Assembly (NCBI GenBank): GCA_963711505.1 | Contig: CAVQEJ010000001.1 | Coordinates: 1,054,001-1,118,000, forward strand | Direction: 5' to 3' | Source of the DNA: JAGWRA01 sp963711505 | GTDB taxonomy: Bacteria; Acidobacteriota; Vicinamibacteria; Vicinamibacterales; CAVVIG01 | DNA: 64,000 nt | Shown: piece after piece, positions 37,289-45,961 of the stretch | Layout: each line of letters begins with the position of its first letter | Numbering within the stretch: position 1 is the first letter of the stretch | Notes under the pieces: model-generated | What the model saw: the letters and a program-made list of their open reading frames with translations, nothing else | The model's database searches: none | What the model was told of the DNA's origin: nothing | Position numbers and translations under genes: made by a program

Positions 37289-37780
37289 TCACTCGCACCG
37301 CAACGCCACCATCGGATCGACCTTCGTTGCCCGCTGAGCGGGGATGAGCGCGGCAATCACTGTCGCCAGGGCGAGCAGCAGCACGGCCACCGACAACAGC
37401 CACGGATCCCACGGCGTCACGTGGAAGAGCTGGCTTGCGAGCAGATGGCCCGCGCCGATGGCGGCCGGGATCCCGATCAGCAGGCCGATCCCCACCTGCC
37501 AGCACGCCCCGCGCAGCACCATTGACAGCACCGACCGGCGATCGGCGCCGAGCGCCATCCGGATGCCGATCTCGCTCGTCCGCTGTTCCACGCCATACGC
37601 GGTCACGCCGTAGAGGCCGATTGCCGCCAGCACGAGCCCGAGTGCACCGAACAGTGAAGTCAGGCGGGCGATCATGTTCTGCTGGGCAAAATCGGCGTCA
37701 ACGACTTCCGAATAAGGTTTCACGCCATATATCAGAAGGTTCGGATCAATATTCGCCAGCGCTTGCAACGGCGGCATCAT
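37289..37780 (-). pseudogene. C-terminal remnant of an ADOP/MacB-type ABC permease
   Basis: Only the last 163 residues of a permease normally over 800 aa long. DADFAQQNMIARLTSLFGAL, VLAAIGLYGVTAYGVEQRTS, EIGIRMALGADRRSVLSMVL and the final TKVDPMVALRCE are the hallmark end of FtsX/ADOP permeases. The frame is closed by an in-frame TGA 21 nt before the first ATG (37780), and the space where the rest should be holds the mazEF module on the other strand. It cannot form a working transporter. Loss probably accompanied a rearrangement or toxin-antitoxin insertion. Confidence 0.8.
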
Positions 37781-37873
37781 CTCGGGATGGCTGGAGGTTC
37801 AGGCCGGCTGATGCGCCGTTGCTCTGTCAGTCGCACCGAAGAGCCTCGCGGGACGGGGGCGGTTTGTCCGAAG

Positions 37874-37897
37874 GTATACTTATGAGTATACTTATGA
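37874..37897 (+). promoter_or_regulatory. tandem 12-bp repeat operator/promoter of mazEF
   Basis: Two exact copies of GTATACTTATGA side by side. Each contains a GTATAC palindrome and a -10-like TATACT. The second TATACT (37887-37892) ends 7 nt before ATG 37900. The duplication fits a two-site operator for autoregulation by the MazE-like protein, and it also creates two extra in-frame ATGs. Confidence 0.6.
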
Positions 37898-37899
37898 AT

Positions 37900-38136
37900 A
37901 TGGGCAAGCCTCTGATGATCCAGGAAGACGACGACCGAAGGATCGAGGACCTGAAAAGCCGCCTGGGCATCAAGAAGAAGATTGATGTCGTGCGGGCGGG
38001 GATGGATCTGCTCGAGGCGCAGGCCGAACGGCAGGAGCGGATCGAGCGGTGGAAGCGCGCGGCGGCGCGCGTGGCGGGTGAGAGCCGGCGCGTCAATGCC
38101 GAGTTCCGGACTCACTCGCGGCTGAAGCGAGCCTAG
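37900..38136 (+). CDS. MazE-like/ribbon-helix-helix antitoxin
   Basis: About 78 aa: MGKPLMIQEDDDRRIEDLKS, RLGIKKKIDVVRAGMDLLEA (RHH-like DNA-binding segment), then a long charged helix QAERQERIERWKRAAARVAG and VNAEFRTHSRLKRA that would wrap the toxin. Starts at 37882 and 37894 are also possible. 37900 is preferred because it lies 7 nt after TATACT, like the other leaderless genes here, and the upstream codons belong to the operator repeat. It ends 3 bp before the toxin's GTG. Confidence 0.75.
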   Translation: MGKPLMIQEDDDRRIEDLKSRLGIKKKIDVVRAGMDLLEAQAERQERIERWKRAAARVAGESRRVNAEFRTHSRLKRA

Positions 38137-38139
38137 CCG

Positions 38140-38491
38140 GTGGCGCCGTTGCCGCGTCGTTGGCACGTCTACGTGGTCGACCTCGAACCACGGATCGGCA
38201 CGAAACCCGGCAAGCAGCGCCCCTGCGTCGCCGTGCAGCCGGACGTCTTCGCCGAGGCCGGACTCCCGAGCACGGTCATCGTGCCCATCACGACACGGAC
38301 GGTCGCCGACGCGTTCCCGCTGCGCGTCCGGCTGCCGAAGGGCACGTGCGGCCTGGCGGCCGACAGCGACATCCTGGTCGACCAGATCCTCGCGTGGGAC
38401 AACGAACTGTTCCGCCGCGATCTGGGTGAGCTGCCAGAAGCTCTGCAGGACCTGGCTCCGCAGCGCACTCCGCGAGTTCCTCGATCTGTGA
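38140..38491 (+). CDS. MazF/PemK-family mRNA endoribonuclease toxin, frameshifted near the end
   Basis: About 116 aa starting at GTG 38140. MazF features: WHVYVVDLEPRIGTKPGKQR (catalytic R after the loop), PCVAVQPDVFAEAGLPSTVI, VPITTRTVADAFPLRVRLPK, GTCGLAADSDILVDQILAWD. The first frame runs on into noise after LPEALQD; one base later the natural ending LRSALREFLDL stops at 38489-38491. It cleaves RNA when the partner antitoxin is degraded. It is adjacent to the truncated permease, so the module probably sits at a former insertion point. Confidence 0.82.
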
Positions 38492-38579
38492 CGCTCGCGG
38501 TGCCGCCTGGGTGAGAGGCGACGATTCGGAGCCGAGAGTGGAGAAGCGGTCACGCCACTTCTCGAGCCGGCTCCGCAGT

Positions 38580-38703
38580 CCGGGAAACCTTCTCGCGGTG
38601 CGACGGTTTCCGGAGGACAGCAGCCGGCTGGCGCTATACGCGCTCATTCGACCGCGACGCGCCCAGCCGGGGAAACCGCCGCACGCGCTCGTCGGTTTCC
38701 GGC
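38580..38703. repeat. two related hairpins with GGAAACC/GGTTTCC stems
   Basis: 38580-38613 (CCGGGAAACC...GGTTTCCGG) and 38667-38703 (CCGGGGAAACCG...CGGTTTCCGGC) carry nearly the same stem about 80 bp apart. They fill the otherwise gene-free gap between mazF and the CusF-like gene (38492-38781). They may act as terminators or be a mobile palindromic repeat. Confidence 0.45.
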
Positions 38704-38781
38704 AGGAAGACACGGACTGCTCCGAACGGCTCGGCCGGTGTCGCGTCCGCTTCTCTGTGCTGCCGATTCGTGGCCTGCGGT

Positions 38782-39162
38782 TCAGCGCGACGGCGGCGTC
38801 CCTCCGGTGTCTTTCACGATCTGAACGCCGTAGAGCATCTCGTAGTCGCCGTCGTACACCTTCGCGGTGATTCGATCGCCGGCCTTGAGCTTGCCGAACA
38901 CGCCCGGATCGTCCGCCTTGTAGACCATCGTCATCGCCCCCATCCAGCCCGGAACGTCGTCGCCGGCGACCTTCAGCATCTTCATGTCCGGATCGACCGC
39001 TTCGATGGTGCCGCTGAACGCGTGCTCGGTCTTCGCGCTGTGCGGTGGAGGCGCGGTCTTCTCGGGCACGACGGGCTTCGAGGAATACTGGCCGCAGGCG
39101 GCCGACAGGCAGACGGCCAGGCCGGCGACACACAGGATAACGGGAATACGCGCTGCTCTCAT
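38782..39162 (-). CDS. CusF-like copper-binding lipoprotein
   Basis: A 126-aa protein. ATG 39162 (GAGGAACGAACC upstream) begins a signal peptide with lipobox: ILCVAGLAVCLSAACGQYS. The domain is CusF/YdeI-type OB-fold: AFSGTIEAVDPDMKMLKVAG, VPGWMGAMTMVYKADDPGVF and LKAGDRITAKVYDGDYEMLY. The MGAMTM segment supplies the two methionines that bind Cu(I)/Ag(I) in CusF; the usual tryptophan is also present (GWMGAM). It probably sequesters periplasmic copper. No efflux pump is encoded nearby. Confidence 0.8.
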   Translation of the reverse strand: MRAARIPVILCVAGLAVCLSAACGQYSSKPVVPEKTAPPPHSAKTEHAFSGTIEAVDPDMKMLKVAGDDVPGWMGAMTMVYKADDPGVFGKLKAGDRITAKVYDGDYEMLYGVQIVKDTGGTPPSR

Positions 39163-39201
39163 GGTTCGTTCCTCAATCACAAGAGCATGGTATCCCAGGC
39201 C

Positions 39202-40164
39202 TCAGCCGTTGCTCCTGATTTCCCTGATCCCCCGACCCAGCCGGCGCCGCAGCAGGCTCCGTAGCGTCACACCGTCGGCGTAGCCGACGCGCGCAGCGAT
39301 CTCATCGACGCTCTCGCCGGTCGTCTTCAGCAGATGCACGGCACGTTCGACCCGCAGATCCTGGAAGTAGGAGAGTGGCGACTTGCCGAGCACGGCCTGC
39401 ATGCGGCGGGCGAGCGTCCGCTTGCTCGAACCGGTTGCCGCGGCCGCCTGGTCCAGCGAGAATCCGTGGGCGAGGCGGTTGCGCGCCCAGTGCTCGAACC
39501 GTTCCACGAGCGCGTCGCTGTGCGCCAGGTGATCCGCGAGGATGTACGCCGACTGCGACGGCCGCGAGTCGACGATGAGGTACTTCGCGGTGAGGTCGGC
39601 CAGCCGCGGGCTCTTCTGACGGATGAGCCACAGCGCGAGGTCCATGTGGCTCAGCGCCGCACCGGCGGTTACGAACTTCCCCGACTTCACGATCATCCGC
39701 GACTCGTCCAGCCGGACTCCCGGATACCGCTGCCGGAACATCGGCGCCAGCCACCATGTCGTCGTCGACTCCTGGTGATCCAGCAGCCCCGACTCGGCGA
39801 GCACGAACGTCCCGATGCAGGCGGCGGCCGTCGAGGCGCCGCGTCCCGCCCACGTCTGCAGCACCTTGCCGGCATCCCGCACGTCCGGCCGTGCCAGCGC
39901 TGCCTGCAGCGGCTCCGGCATCTTGAACCCGATCGCCGGCACGACGACCCAGTCGGGCGTGGTGGGCGTCGAGGCGGCCGTCACCGGAACGGTGAGTCCC
40001 TGCGACGTCTTCACGTGCTTCCGTACGCCGACGATCGCGACGTCGAAGCGGGGCGAGCCCAGCCCCGACATCCCGGCCAGCTCGTTCGCCGTCTGAAACG
40101 CGTCGAGGACGGTCGACAGGCCGGTATCGAACACCCCATCCAGGGCGAGCACGCTGATACGCAT
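39202..40164 (-). CDS. GlxA-type transcriptional regulator (DJ-1/PfpI domain plus AraC HTH)
   Basis: A 320-aa protein. The N-terminal DJ-1/PfpI-like sensor runs from RISVLALDGVFDTGLSTVLD to the nucleophile elbow STAAACIGTFVLAESGLLD, which keeps the cysteine. The C-terminal AraC HTH pair is HGFSLDQAAAATGSSKRTLA then VDEIAARVGYADGVTLRSLL. ATG 40164 is preferred over one 12 nt upstream because it begins the first strand. GlxA-type regulators usually activate a divergent neighbour, here the small monooxygenase gene 97 bp away. The ligand is unknown. Confidence 0.88.
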   Translation of the reverse strand: MRISVLALDGVFDTGLSTVLDAFQTANELAGMSGLGSPRFDVAIVGVRKHVKTSQGLTVPVTAASTPTTPDWVVVPAIGFKMPEPLQAALARPDVRDAGKVLQTWAGRGASTAAACIGTFVLAESGLLDHQESTTTWWLAPMFRQRYPGVRLDESRMIVKSGKFVTAGAALSHMDLALWLIRQKSPRLADLTAKYLIVDSRPSQSAYILADHLAHSDALVERFEHWARNRLAHGFSLDQAAAATGSSKRTLARRMQAVLGKSPLSYFQDLRVERAVHLLKTTGESVDEIAARVGYADGVTLRSLLRRRLGRGIREIRSNG

Positions 40165-40261
40165 GGCAAGGATCATATCAACTTTGGCGATCTTGCCAGT
40201 GGCCGGGAGCGTCGCCAGGGACTATGCTGTCTCTATTGACCGACTCACGAGGAGGCAGCCC

Positions 40262-40564
40262 ATGTACAAGGTCGCACTGTTCGCCCGTCTGGAAGCGAAG
40301 CCCGGGAAGGAAGCCGAGGTCGCGAAGTTCCTGGAAGCCGGACTCGCCATGGCCAACCAGGAAACGACAACACCCGTCTGGTTCGCGCTGCGGCTCGGGC
40401 CGACGACGTTCGGCATCTTCGATGCGTTCGCCGACGAGAAGGGGCGTCAGGCGCACCTGAGCGGACCGATCGCCCAGGCGCTCATGGCGAAGGCATCGGA
40501 ACTGCTGTCGCAGCCGCCATCGATCGAGCAGATTGACGTGCTCGGCGCCAAGGTGCCCCGGTAG
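40262..40564 (+). CDS. ABM-domain quinol monooxygenase-like protein
   Basis: A 100-aa protein with a strong Shine-Dalgarno (GAGGAGG) ahead of ATG 40262. The antibiotic-biosynthesis-monooxygenase (YgiN-like) dimeric alpha/beta barrel is recognisable: MYKVALFARLEAKPGKEAEV, AKFLEAGLAMANQE, TPVWFALRLGPTTFGIFDAF, then RQAHLSGPIAQALMAKASEL. Members oxidise quinols or act as small redox enzymes without cofactors. It is divergent from the GlxA-type regulator, which probably controls it. The frame is intact. Confidence 0.82.
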   Translation: MYKVALFARLEAKPGKEAEVAKFLEAGLAMANQETTTPVWFALRLGPTTFGIFDAFADEKGRQAHLSGPIAQALMAKASELLSQPPSIEQIDVLGAKVPR

Positions 40565-40588
40565 CGTGGCCGGAGGAGGCGGAGCACC

Positions 40589-41600
40589 ATGACCGGATTG
40601 CCGCGCGACATCCTCGACTGCATCGGCCATACCTCGCTGCTCGGGCTGCGGCACGTCGTGCCAGTCGAACGGCGCGCGCGTCCTGCTGAAGCTGGAAAGC
40701 GAGAACCCCACCGGCAGCATGAAGGACCGGATGGCGCTCGCCATGATCGAGGCCGCGGAAGCCGACGGCCGCCTCGCGCCCGGCGGGACGGTCGTCGAGT
40801 ACACCGGCGGCAGCACGGGGGTGTCGCTCTCGCTGGTCTGCACGGTGAAGGGACACCCGCTGCACATCGTCACGTCGGACGCCTTCTCGCGGGAGAAGCT
40901 CGACCACATGAAGCTGCTGGGCGCGCAGCTGCACATCGTGCCGAGCGAGAGCGGGCAGATGACGGAGAAGCTGACCCGCGACATGGTCGAGGCGGCGCGG
41001 GGCATTACCGGGGAGACCGGCGGCTACTGGACGAACCAGCTCAGCAACACCGACCAGCTCACCGCGTATCACACGCTGGCGGAGGAGATCCTGGCGCAGA
41101 CGGAGGGGCGGATCGACGCCTTCGTCCAGAGCGTCGGCACCGCCGGATCGATCCGGGGCACGGCGGAGGGGCTGCGTCCGCGCACGGCGAACGTCCGGAT
41201 CGTCGCAGTGGAGCCGGCGGAGTCGCCCGTGCTGTCGGGCGGCAAGCCGGGCGGGCACAAAATCGACGGCATCGGCGCCGGCTTCATCGTGCCGCTGTGG
41301 ACGGACGGGATTGCCGACGCGATCGAGCAGGTGTCGACGGCGGACGCGATGGCGATGGCCATGCGGCTCGCCCGCGAAGAGGGGATCTTCGCCGGCACGT
41401 CGACCGGCGCCAACGTCGTCGCCGCGCTGCGCGTCGCCGAGCAGCTTGGCGCCGGCGCCACGGTCGTCACCGTCATGTGCGATACCGGGATGAAGTACCT
41501 GAAGACGTACGGCGCCGAACTGGACCGGCAGACGACGGCCCGCGGCACCGGCAACGCCTGGCGGGACCCTCGACCGCCGCGAACCGGCACGCCGACGTGA
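40589..41600 (+). CDS. cysteine synthase-like PLP enzyme, frameshifted near the N-terminus
   Basis: About 337 aa. ATG 40589 has GGAGG upstream and starts RDILDCIGHTSLLGLRHVVP. After about 40670 the second frame carries on with GARVLLKLESENPTGSMKDR, where the PLP lysine is in SMKDRMAL. Other signatures are YTGGSTGVSLSLVCTVKGHP, SVGTAGSIRGTAEGLRPR (phosphate-binding loop) and IFAGTSTGANVVAALRVAEQ. It belongs to the CysK/cystathionine-beta-synthase fold and likely makes cysteine from O-acetylserine, although the exact acceptor cannot be fixed. It follows the ABM gene by 24 bp, so the two may share a transcript. Confidence 0.85.
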
Positions 41601-41670
41601 TGCGCTGCGCCCGTGAACGGCGATACGATTGAGGTTCGGAGTCGACTGCCGTTCACGAATCGAGGGACCA

Positions 41671-42226
41671 ATGAAACCGACCGAACAGACCCTGTCCGAG
41701 ACCGTTGCTCTGCTCGCCCGCACGCCGCGCGTGCTCGACGCGCTCCTCCGAGATCTGCCCGACATCTGGACACACCGGAACGAGGGCGACGGCACCTGGA
41801 CCCCGTTCGACGTGGTCGGCCACCTGGACCACGGCGAGCGTGCCGATTGGGTGCCGCGGGTGAGGAACATGCTGGAGCAGGGCGAGTCGCAGGACGTTCG
41901 ACGCGTTCGATCGCGAGGGGCAGGCCCGCGAGAGCGCGGGGAAGTCGCTCGGTCAACTGCTGGACGAGTTCGCCGGCCGTGCGGGCGGGGAACCTGGACG
42001 CGCTGCGGGCGCTGAACCTGCGGCCCGAGGATCTCGCGAAGTCGCGGGCGGCATCCGGCGTTCGGCGCCGTCAACCTGTCGCAGCTGCTGGCGACCTGGG
42101 TCGACGCACGATCTGACGCACCTGCATCAGCTCTCGCGGATCATGGCGTGCCAGTACCGCGACGCCGTGGGGCCGTGGAGCGTCTACCTCGGCGTGTTGA
42201 AGTGCGCCGGCCACAGCGCGTCCTGA
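41671..42226 (+). CDS. DinB/YfiT-like protein, several frameshifts
   Basis: About 185 aa. ATG 41671 follows GAGGGACCA. It opens with MKPTEQTLSETVALLARTPR, VLDALLRDLPDIWTHRNEGD, then TWTPFDVVGHLDHGERADW (first metal His pair). After about 41895 the rest lies in other frames: FDAFDREGQARESAGKSLGQ, NLDALRALNLRPEDLAKSG, GAVNLSQLLATWVAHDLTHL and HQLSRIMACQYRDAVGPWSV, ending GHSAS at 42226. The HxxxH in DLTHLHQLSR completes a DinB metal triad. DinB folds include thiol-dependent S-transferases; the substrate is unknown. At least four single-base breaks. Confidence 0.65.
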
Positions 42227-42383
42227 GCAGACGTGGCCCGAGCGAACGACGGCATGGAGAGCATGGAGAGTCTGTCCGCGGTCGTGACCGCCCTCCGCGC
42301 GGACGACGAGGCCGAAGTGCGGACCCTCGCGGCCGAGGCGTCGTTCACGCCCGCCGCGAGGTCCGTCGGGTTCCGCGGTGGTC

Positions 42384-42776
42384 CTAGCGCCTGAGACGCG
42401 CGGCGCTGCGCGAGACGGTCTTTCGCGTACGCTGGACCGCCTTCTTCGCACGCTTCACGGCCTTCTTCGCGCCCTTCACCGTCTTCTTCGTCTTGCTCGC
42501 CGCCTTGGCGACGACCTTCGTCGTCCGGCGGCGCGTCTGCTTCGCGGCCGCGCGCGCCTTCTTCGTGACGGCGCCGGTCCGTGCCTTCGCCCGCGACGTG
42601 AGCTCGGCCAGCTTCTCCCGTCCCTCTTCGATGGCCTCACGCGCCTCCGCAACCGGATGCGGATGCCGGGCCTTCAGCGAATCGACCTTGCCTGCGACCG
42701 TGCCCGCGGCGCGACCGGCGACCACGGCGGCCGCGTTGAGTCCTGCACTGTTACCCGGCTTCTGACGCCTCGCCAT
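42384..42776 (-). CDS. histone H1-like Lys/Ala-rich DNA-binding protein
   Basis: A 130-aa basic protein. The first half (MARRQKPGNSAGLNAAAVVA and a helical AEAREAIEEGREKLAELTSR) is followed by a low-complexity lysine/alanine tail: KARTGAVTKKARAAAKQTRR, KKTVKGAKKAVKRAKKAVQR. This matches bacterial histone-H1-like proteins (Hc1/AlgP type) that compact DNA through unordered basic repeats. It starts close to the sll1863-like gene and on the same strand. Nucleoid association is inferred from composition. Confidence 0.65.
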   Translation of the reverse strand: MARRQKPGNSAGLNAAAVVAGRAAGTVAGKVDSLKARHPHPVAEAREAIEEGREKLAELTSRAKARTGAVTKKARAAAKQTRRRTTKVVAKAASKTKKTVKGAKKAVKRAKKAVQRTRKTVSRSAARLRR

Positions 42777-42806
42777 ACAACCTCCAGAACAATCAGAGAT
42801 ACGAAT

Positions 42807-43097
42807 TCACTTGAGCTCGCTGTCGGTCTTCGCCATCGCCTCCCTGAACGTCTTCCAGGCGTCCTCGAGGCCCGGCTTCAGCTCGGCCCACGCATCGTCA
42901 GCCGCTTCGCGAAGCTGTTTCAGCTTCGCCTCGGCGTCCCGCTGCCGCCGGCGCAGCATGTCGATCTGCTGCTTGTGCCTGGCCTGGAGGTCCGCCTTCG
43001 CGGCGTCGGCCCTGGCCTGCAACCCGTCGATCTCTCTGTTCCACTCGTCGAGCCAGGCCTTGATCTTCTCCACGTAGGCGTCGCGTGTCTCGTTCAT
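42807..43097 (-). CDS. sll1863-family stress-response coiled-coil protein
   Basis: A 96-aa all-helical protein: MNETRDAYVEKIKAWLDEWN, REIDGLQARADAAKADLQAR, then QQIDMLRRRQRDAEAKLKQL and DAWAELKPGLEDAWKTFREA. Opening, length and the final W-containing helix match the sll1863 family, small coiled-coil proteins induced by stress. ATG 43097 has GAGGGCACC upstream, preferred over an ATG 15 nt earlier. It lies 30 bp from the H1-like gene and likely forms an operon with it. Confidence 0.75.
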   Translation of the reverse strand: MNETRDAYVEKIKAWLDEWNREIDGLQARADAAKADLQARHKQQIDMLRRRQRDAEAKLKQLREAADDAWAELKPGLEDAWKTFREAMAKTDSELK

Positions 43098-43141
43098 GTC
43101 GGTGCCCTCCACGGCGGCTTCCGTCCCTGATGCGCACGCCG

Positions 43142-43237
43142 TCAGCGCCGTCGCTCGAAGTATTGTACCTCGCGTTCGTGGCGCTCGGCCTCCGCACGCG
43201 TCCTGAAGGTGCCGAGGGTCCGACGCCTGCAGGCAAC
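43142..43237 (-). CDS. possible short basic protein fragment
   Basis: The frame ends in RRRTLGTFRTRAEAERHERE then VQYFERRR, a typical tail of small rhizobial and acidobacterial hypothetical proteins. The N-terminus cannot be placed because the upstream in-frame sequence overlaps the alpha/beta-hydrolase stub. It may be the end of a damaged gene. Confidence 0.3.
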   Translation of the reverse strand, partial: VACRRRTLGTFRTRAEAERHEREVQYFERRR

Positions 43238-43238
43238 G

Positions 43239-43328
43239 TCACGCCATGAAGCCGTGCAGCCAGACCCGCGGCTCACCCTCGCCGGTCGCTTCCCAGTGCA
43301 GCTCGATGCCGTTGACGGCGATCTGCAT
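43239..43328 (-). pseudogene. N-terminal stub of an alpha/beta-hydrolase
   Basis: ATG 43328 begins MQIAVNGIELHWEATGEGEP, then RVWLHGFMA and a stop at 43239. This is the first two strands and the HG oxyanion motif of an alpha/beta-hydrolase (normally about 270 aa). Nothing resembling the GxSxG nucleophile region follows on either strand. It is a deletion remnant, joined directly to the unrelated fragment at 43142-43237. Confidence 0.55.
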
Positions 43329-43461
43329 CCTTCCCCGGCGCGGCCGCCCACCTGACGCGGCCGTGCCAGCCTCTCCGGAGAGACCATACCACCGCTTCGC
43401 CCGGTCCCATCATGCCGGCCCGCCGCTTGCCGATTATCACGTGGGGAGTGTCTGCAGGCGC

Positions 43462-45961
43462 ATGACCATACCAGCCGAAGATCTGTTCGAATCCTCCGCG
43501 CTCGGACTCGACCGCGAGGCCCTCCGGCGCTCGCTCGCCAACCGTCTCGTCTATTCCATCGGCAAGGATCCGCTGACCGCCACGATGCGCGACTGGTTCA
43601 ACACGACGGTCTGCGTCGTGCGCGAGCGGTTGATCGAGCGCTGGATGGAGACGATGCGGAGCTACTACCGCTCCGACGCCAAGCGCGTGTACTACCTGTC
43701 GATGGAGTTCCTCACCGGGCGGCTGCTCTCGAACAGTCTCCTGAACATGGGCTTCTACCGGGAGTGTCGCGAGGCGCTGGCGAGCCTGGGACTCGACCTG
43801 GATCGGATCGGCGACCTGGAGCCGGACGCCGCGCTGGGCAACGGCGGGCTCGGCCGGCTGGCGGCGTGCTTCCTCGACTCGATGGCGACGCTGTCGCTGC
43901 CCGGCTACGGCTACGGCATCCGCTACGAGTACGGGATGTTCAAGCAGCGCATCGAGAACGGCTGCCAGATCGAATATCCCGACAACTGGCTCCGCTACGG
44001 CAATCCCTGGGAGTTCCCGCGTCCGGAAGTGATCTTTCCGGTGAAGTTCGGCGGCCGGGTCGTCGAGTTCACCGACGAGCAGGGGGTCTCACGGTTCCAC
44101 TGGGTGGACACCGACGAGGTGATGGCGATGGCGTTCGACACGCCGGTCCCCGGCTTCGACACCGGCACGGTGAACAACATGCGGCTGTGGTCGGCGAAGG
44201 CGTCGCGCGACTTCAACCTGAAGCAGTTCAACGAGGGCAACTACCTGAAGGCGGTCGAGGAGAAGAACGAGTCGGAGAACCTCTCGAAGGTGCTCTACCC
44301 GGACGACACGACGCAGAACGGGCGCGAGCTGCGGCTGAAGCAGCAGTACTTCTTCGTGTGCGCGTCGATCCAGGACATCCTGCGCCGGTTCGGGGCCAGC
44401 CACGCGCACCTGGACGAGCTGCCCGACAAGGTGGCGATCCAGCTGAACGACACGCATCCGGCCATCGCGATTCCCGAGCTGATGCGCGTGCTGGTCGACG
44501 GACACCGGATGAGCTGGGACCGCGCCTGGGACATCACGCGGGGCACCTTCTCGGTACACGAACCACACGCTGATGCCGGAGGCCCTGGAGACCTGGCCGG
44601 TGGACCTGCTCGGCCGGATCCTGCCGCGCCACCTGCAGATCATCTACGAGATCAACCACCGGTTCCTGGCGCAGGTGCGGCACCGCTACCCCGGCAACCT
44701 GGACAAGCTCACACGCATGTCGATCGTGGACGAGGGGTCCGGGCGCCGGCTGCGCATGGCCCACCTGGCGATGGTCGGGAGCCACTGCGCGAACGGCGTC
44801 TCGCAGATCCACACCGACCTGATGAAGCAGACGATCTTCTCCGACTTCGACGGCCTCTGGCCGGAGCGGATCATCAACATCACCAACGGCATCACGCCAC
44901 GCCGCTGGCTGCATCAGGCGAACCCGGGACTGTCGGCGCTCATCACCGAGCACATCGGCGGCACGTGGCTCCGCGACCTCGGCGACCTCCGGAACCTGGC
45001 GCCGTTCTCGGAGCTGCCGGAGTTCCGCGATCGCTTCCGGAAGGTGAAGCGGGCGAACAAGGCGCGGCTGGCCGGCATGCTCGGCGCCGAGCTGGACGTG
45101 GCGATCGATCCCGACTCGATGTTCGACGTGCAGATCAAGCGGATCCACGAATACAAGCGGCAGGTGCTGAACGTGCTGCACGTCATCACGCGGTACAACC
45201 GGATCCGCGACGGCCGCGACGGCGCGATGGTGCCGCGCACGGTGCTGTTCAGCGGGAAGGCCGCGCCCGGCTACCGGCTGGCCAAGCTGACGATCGCCCT
45301 CATCCACGCGGTGGCCGACGTCGTGAACCACGACCCGGCCGTCGGCGGCCGGCTGAAGGTGGCGTTCATCCCCGATTACGGCGTCTCGAACGCCGAGCGG
45401 ATCGTGCCCGCGTGCGACCTGTCGGAGCAGATTTCCACGGCCGGCACCGAGGCCTCGGGCACCGGCAACATGAAGCTGGCGCTGAACGGCGGCCTGACGA
45501 TCGGCACGCTCGACGGCGCGAACGTCGAGATGCAGGCCGAGGTGGGCGACGACAACATCTTCATCTTCGGCCTCACGACCGAGGGCGTCGCAGCGCGCCA
45601 GGCCGGGGGCTACAACCCGTGGGACGTGTATGGATCGGATGCCGAGCTCCGGCGGACGCTCGACATGATCCGCGACGGCTACTTCTCGCCCAGGGAGCGC
45701 GACCGCTTCCGCGACGTCGTCGATGCCCTGACGACCAACGGGGACCGCTTCCTCGTGCTGGCCGACTTCGCCGCCTACATCGCCTGCCAGGAGCGGGTCG
45801 ACGCGCTCTACCAGGACCCGGACGAGTGGTCGCGGCGCGCGATCCTGAACGTCGCGGGCATGGGCCGGTTCTCCAGCGACCGGACGATCCAGGAGTACGC
45901 GACGAAGGTCTGGGACGTGAGCCCGCAGCATCCGCACGTTCCCGGCCGGGACGCGTTATAG
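43462..45961 (+). CDS. glgP: glycogen phosphorylase, frameshifted
   Basis: Releases glucose-1-phosphate from glycogen using PLP. Full length (about 832 aa): LVYSIGKDPLTATMRDWFNT, YYLSMEFLTGRLLSNSLLNM, DAALGNGGLGRLAACFLDSM, WEFPRPEVIFPVKFGG, VAIQLNDTHPAIAIPELMRV, then VQIKRIHEYKRQVLNVLHVI and EASGTGNMKLALNGGLTIGT, which carries the PLP lysine (GNMK). An extra G at 44553/44554 splits it: removing it restores GTFSYTNHTLMPEALETWPV. ATG 43462 lacks an obvious Shine-Dalgarno. No other glycogen gene is adjacent; glgB lies 13 kb away. Confidence 0.93.

Noticed and set aside
44540..44570. Programmed frameshift in glgP
   Set aside because: No slippery heptamer or stimulatory structure, glgP is never recoded in this way, and many other genes show equal single-base breaks.
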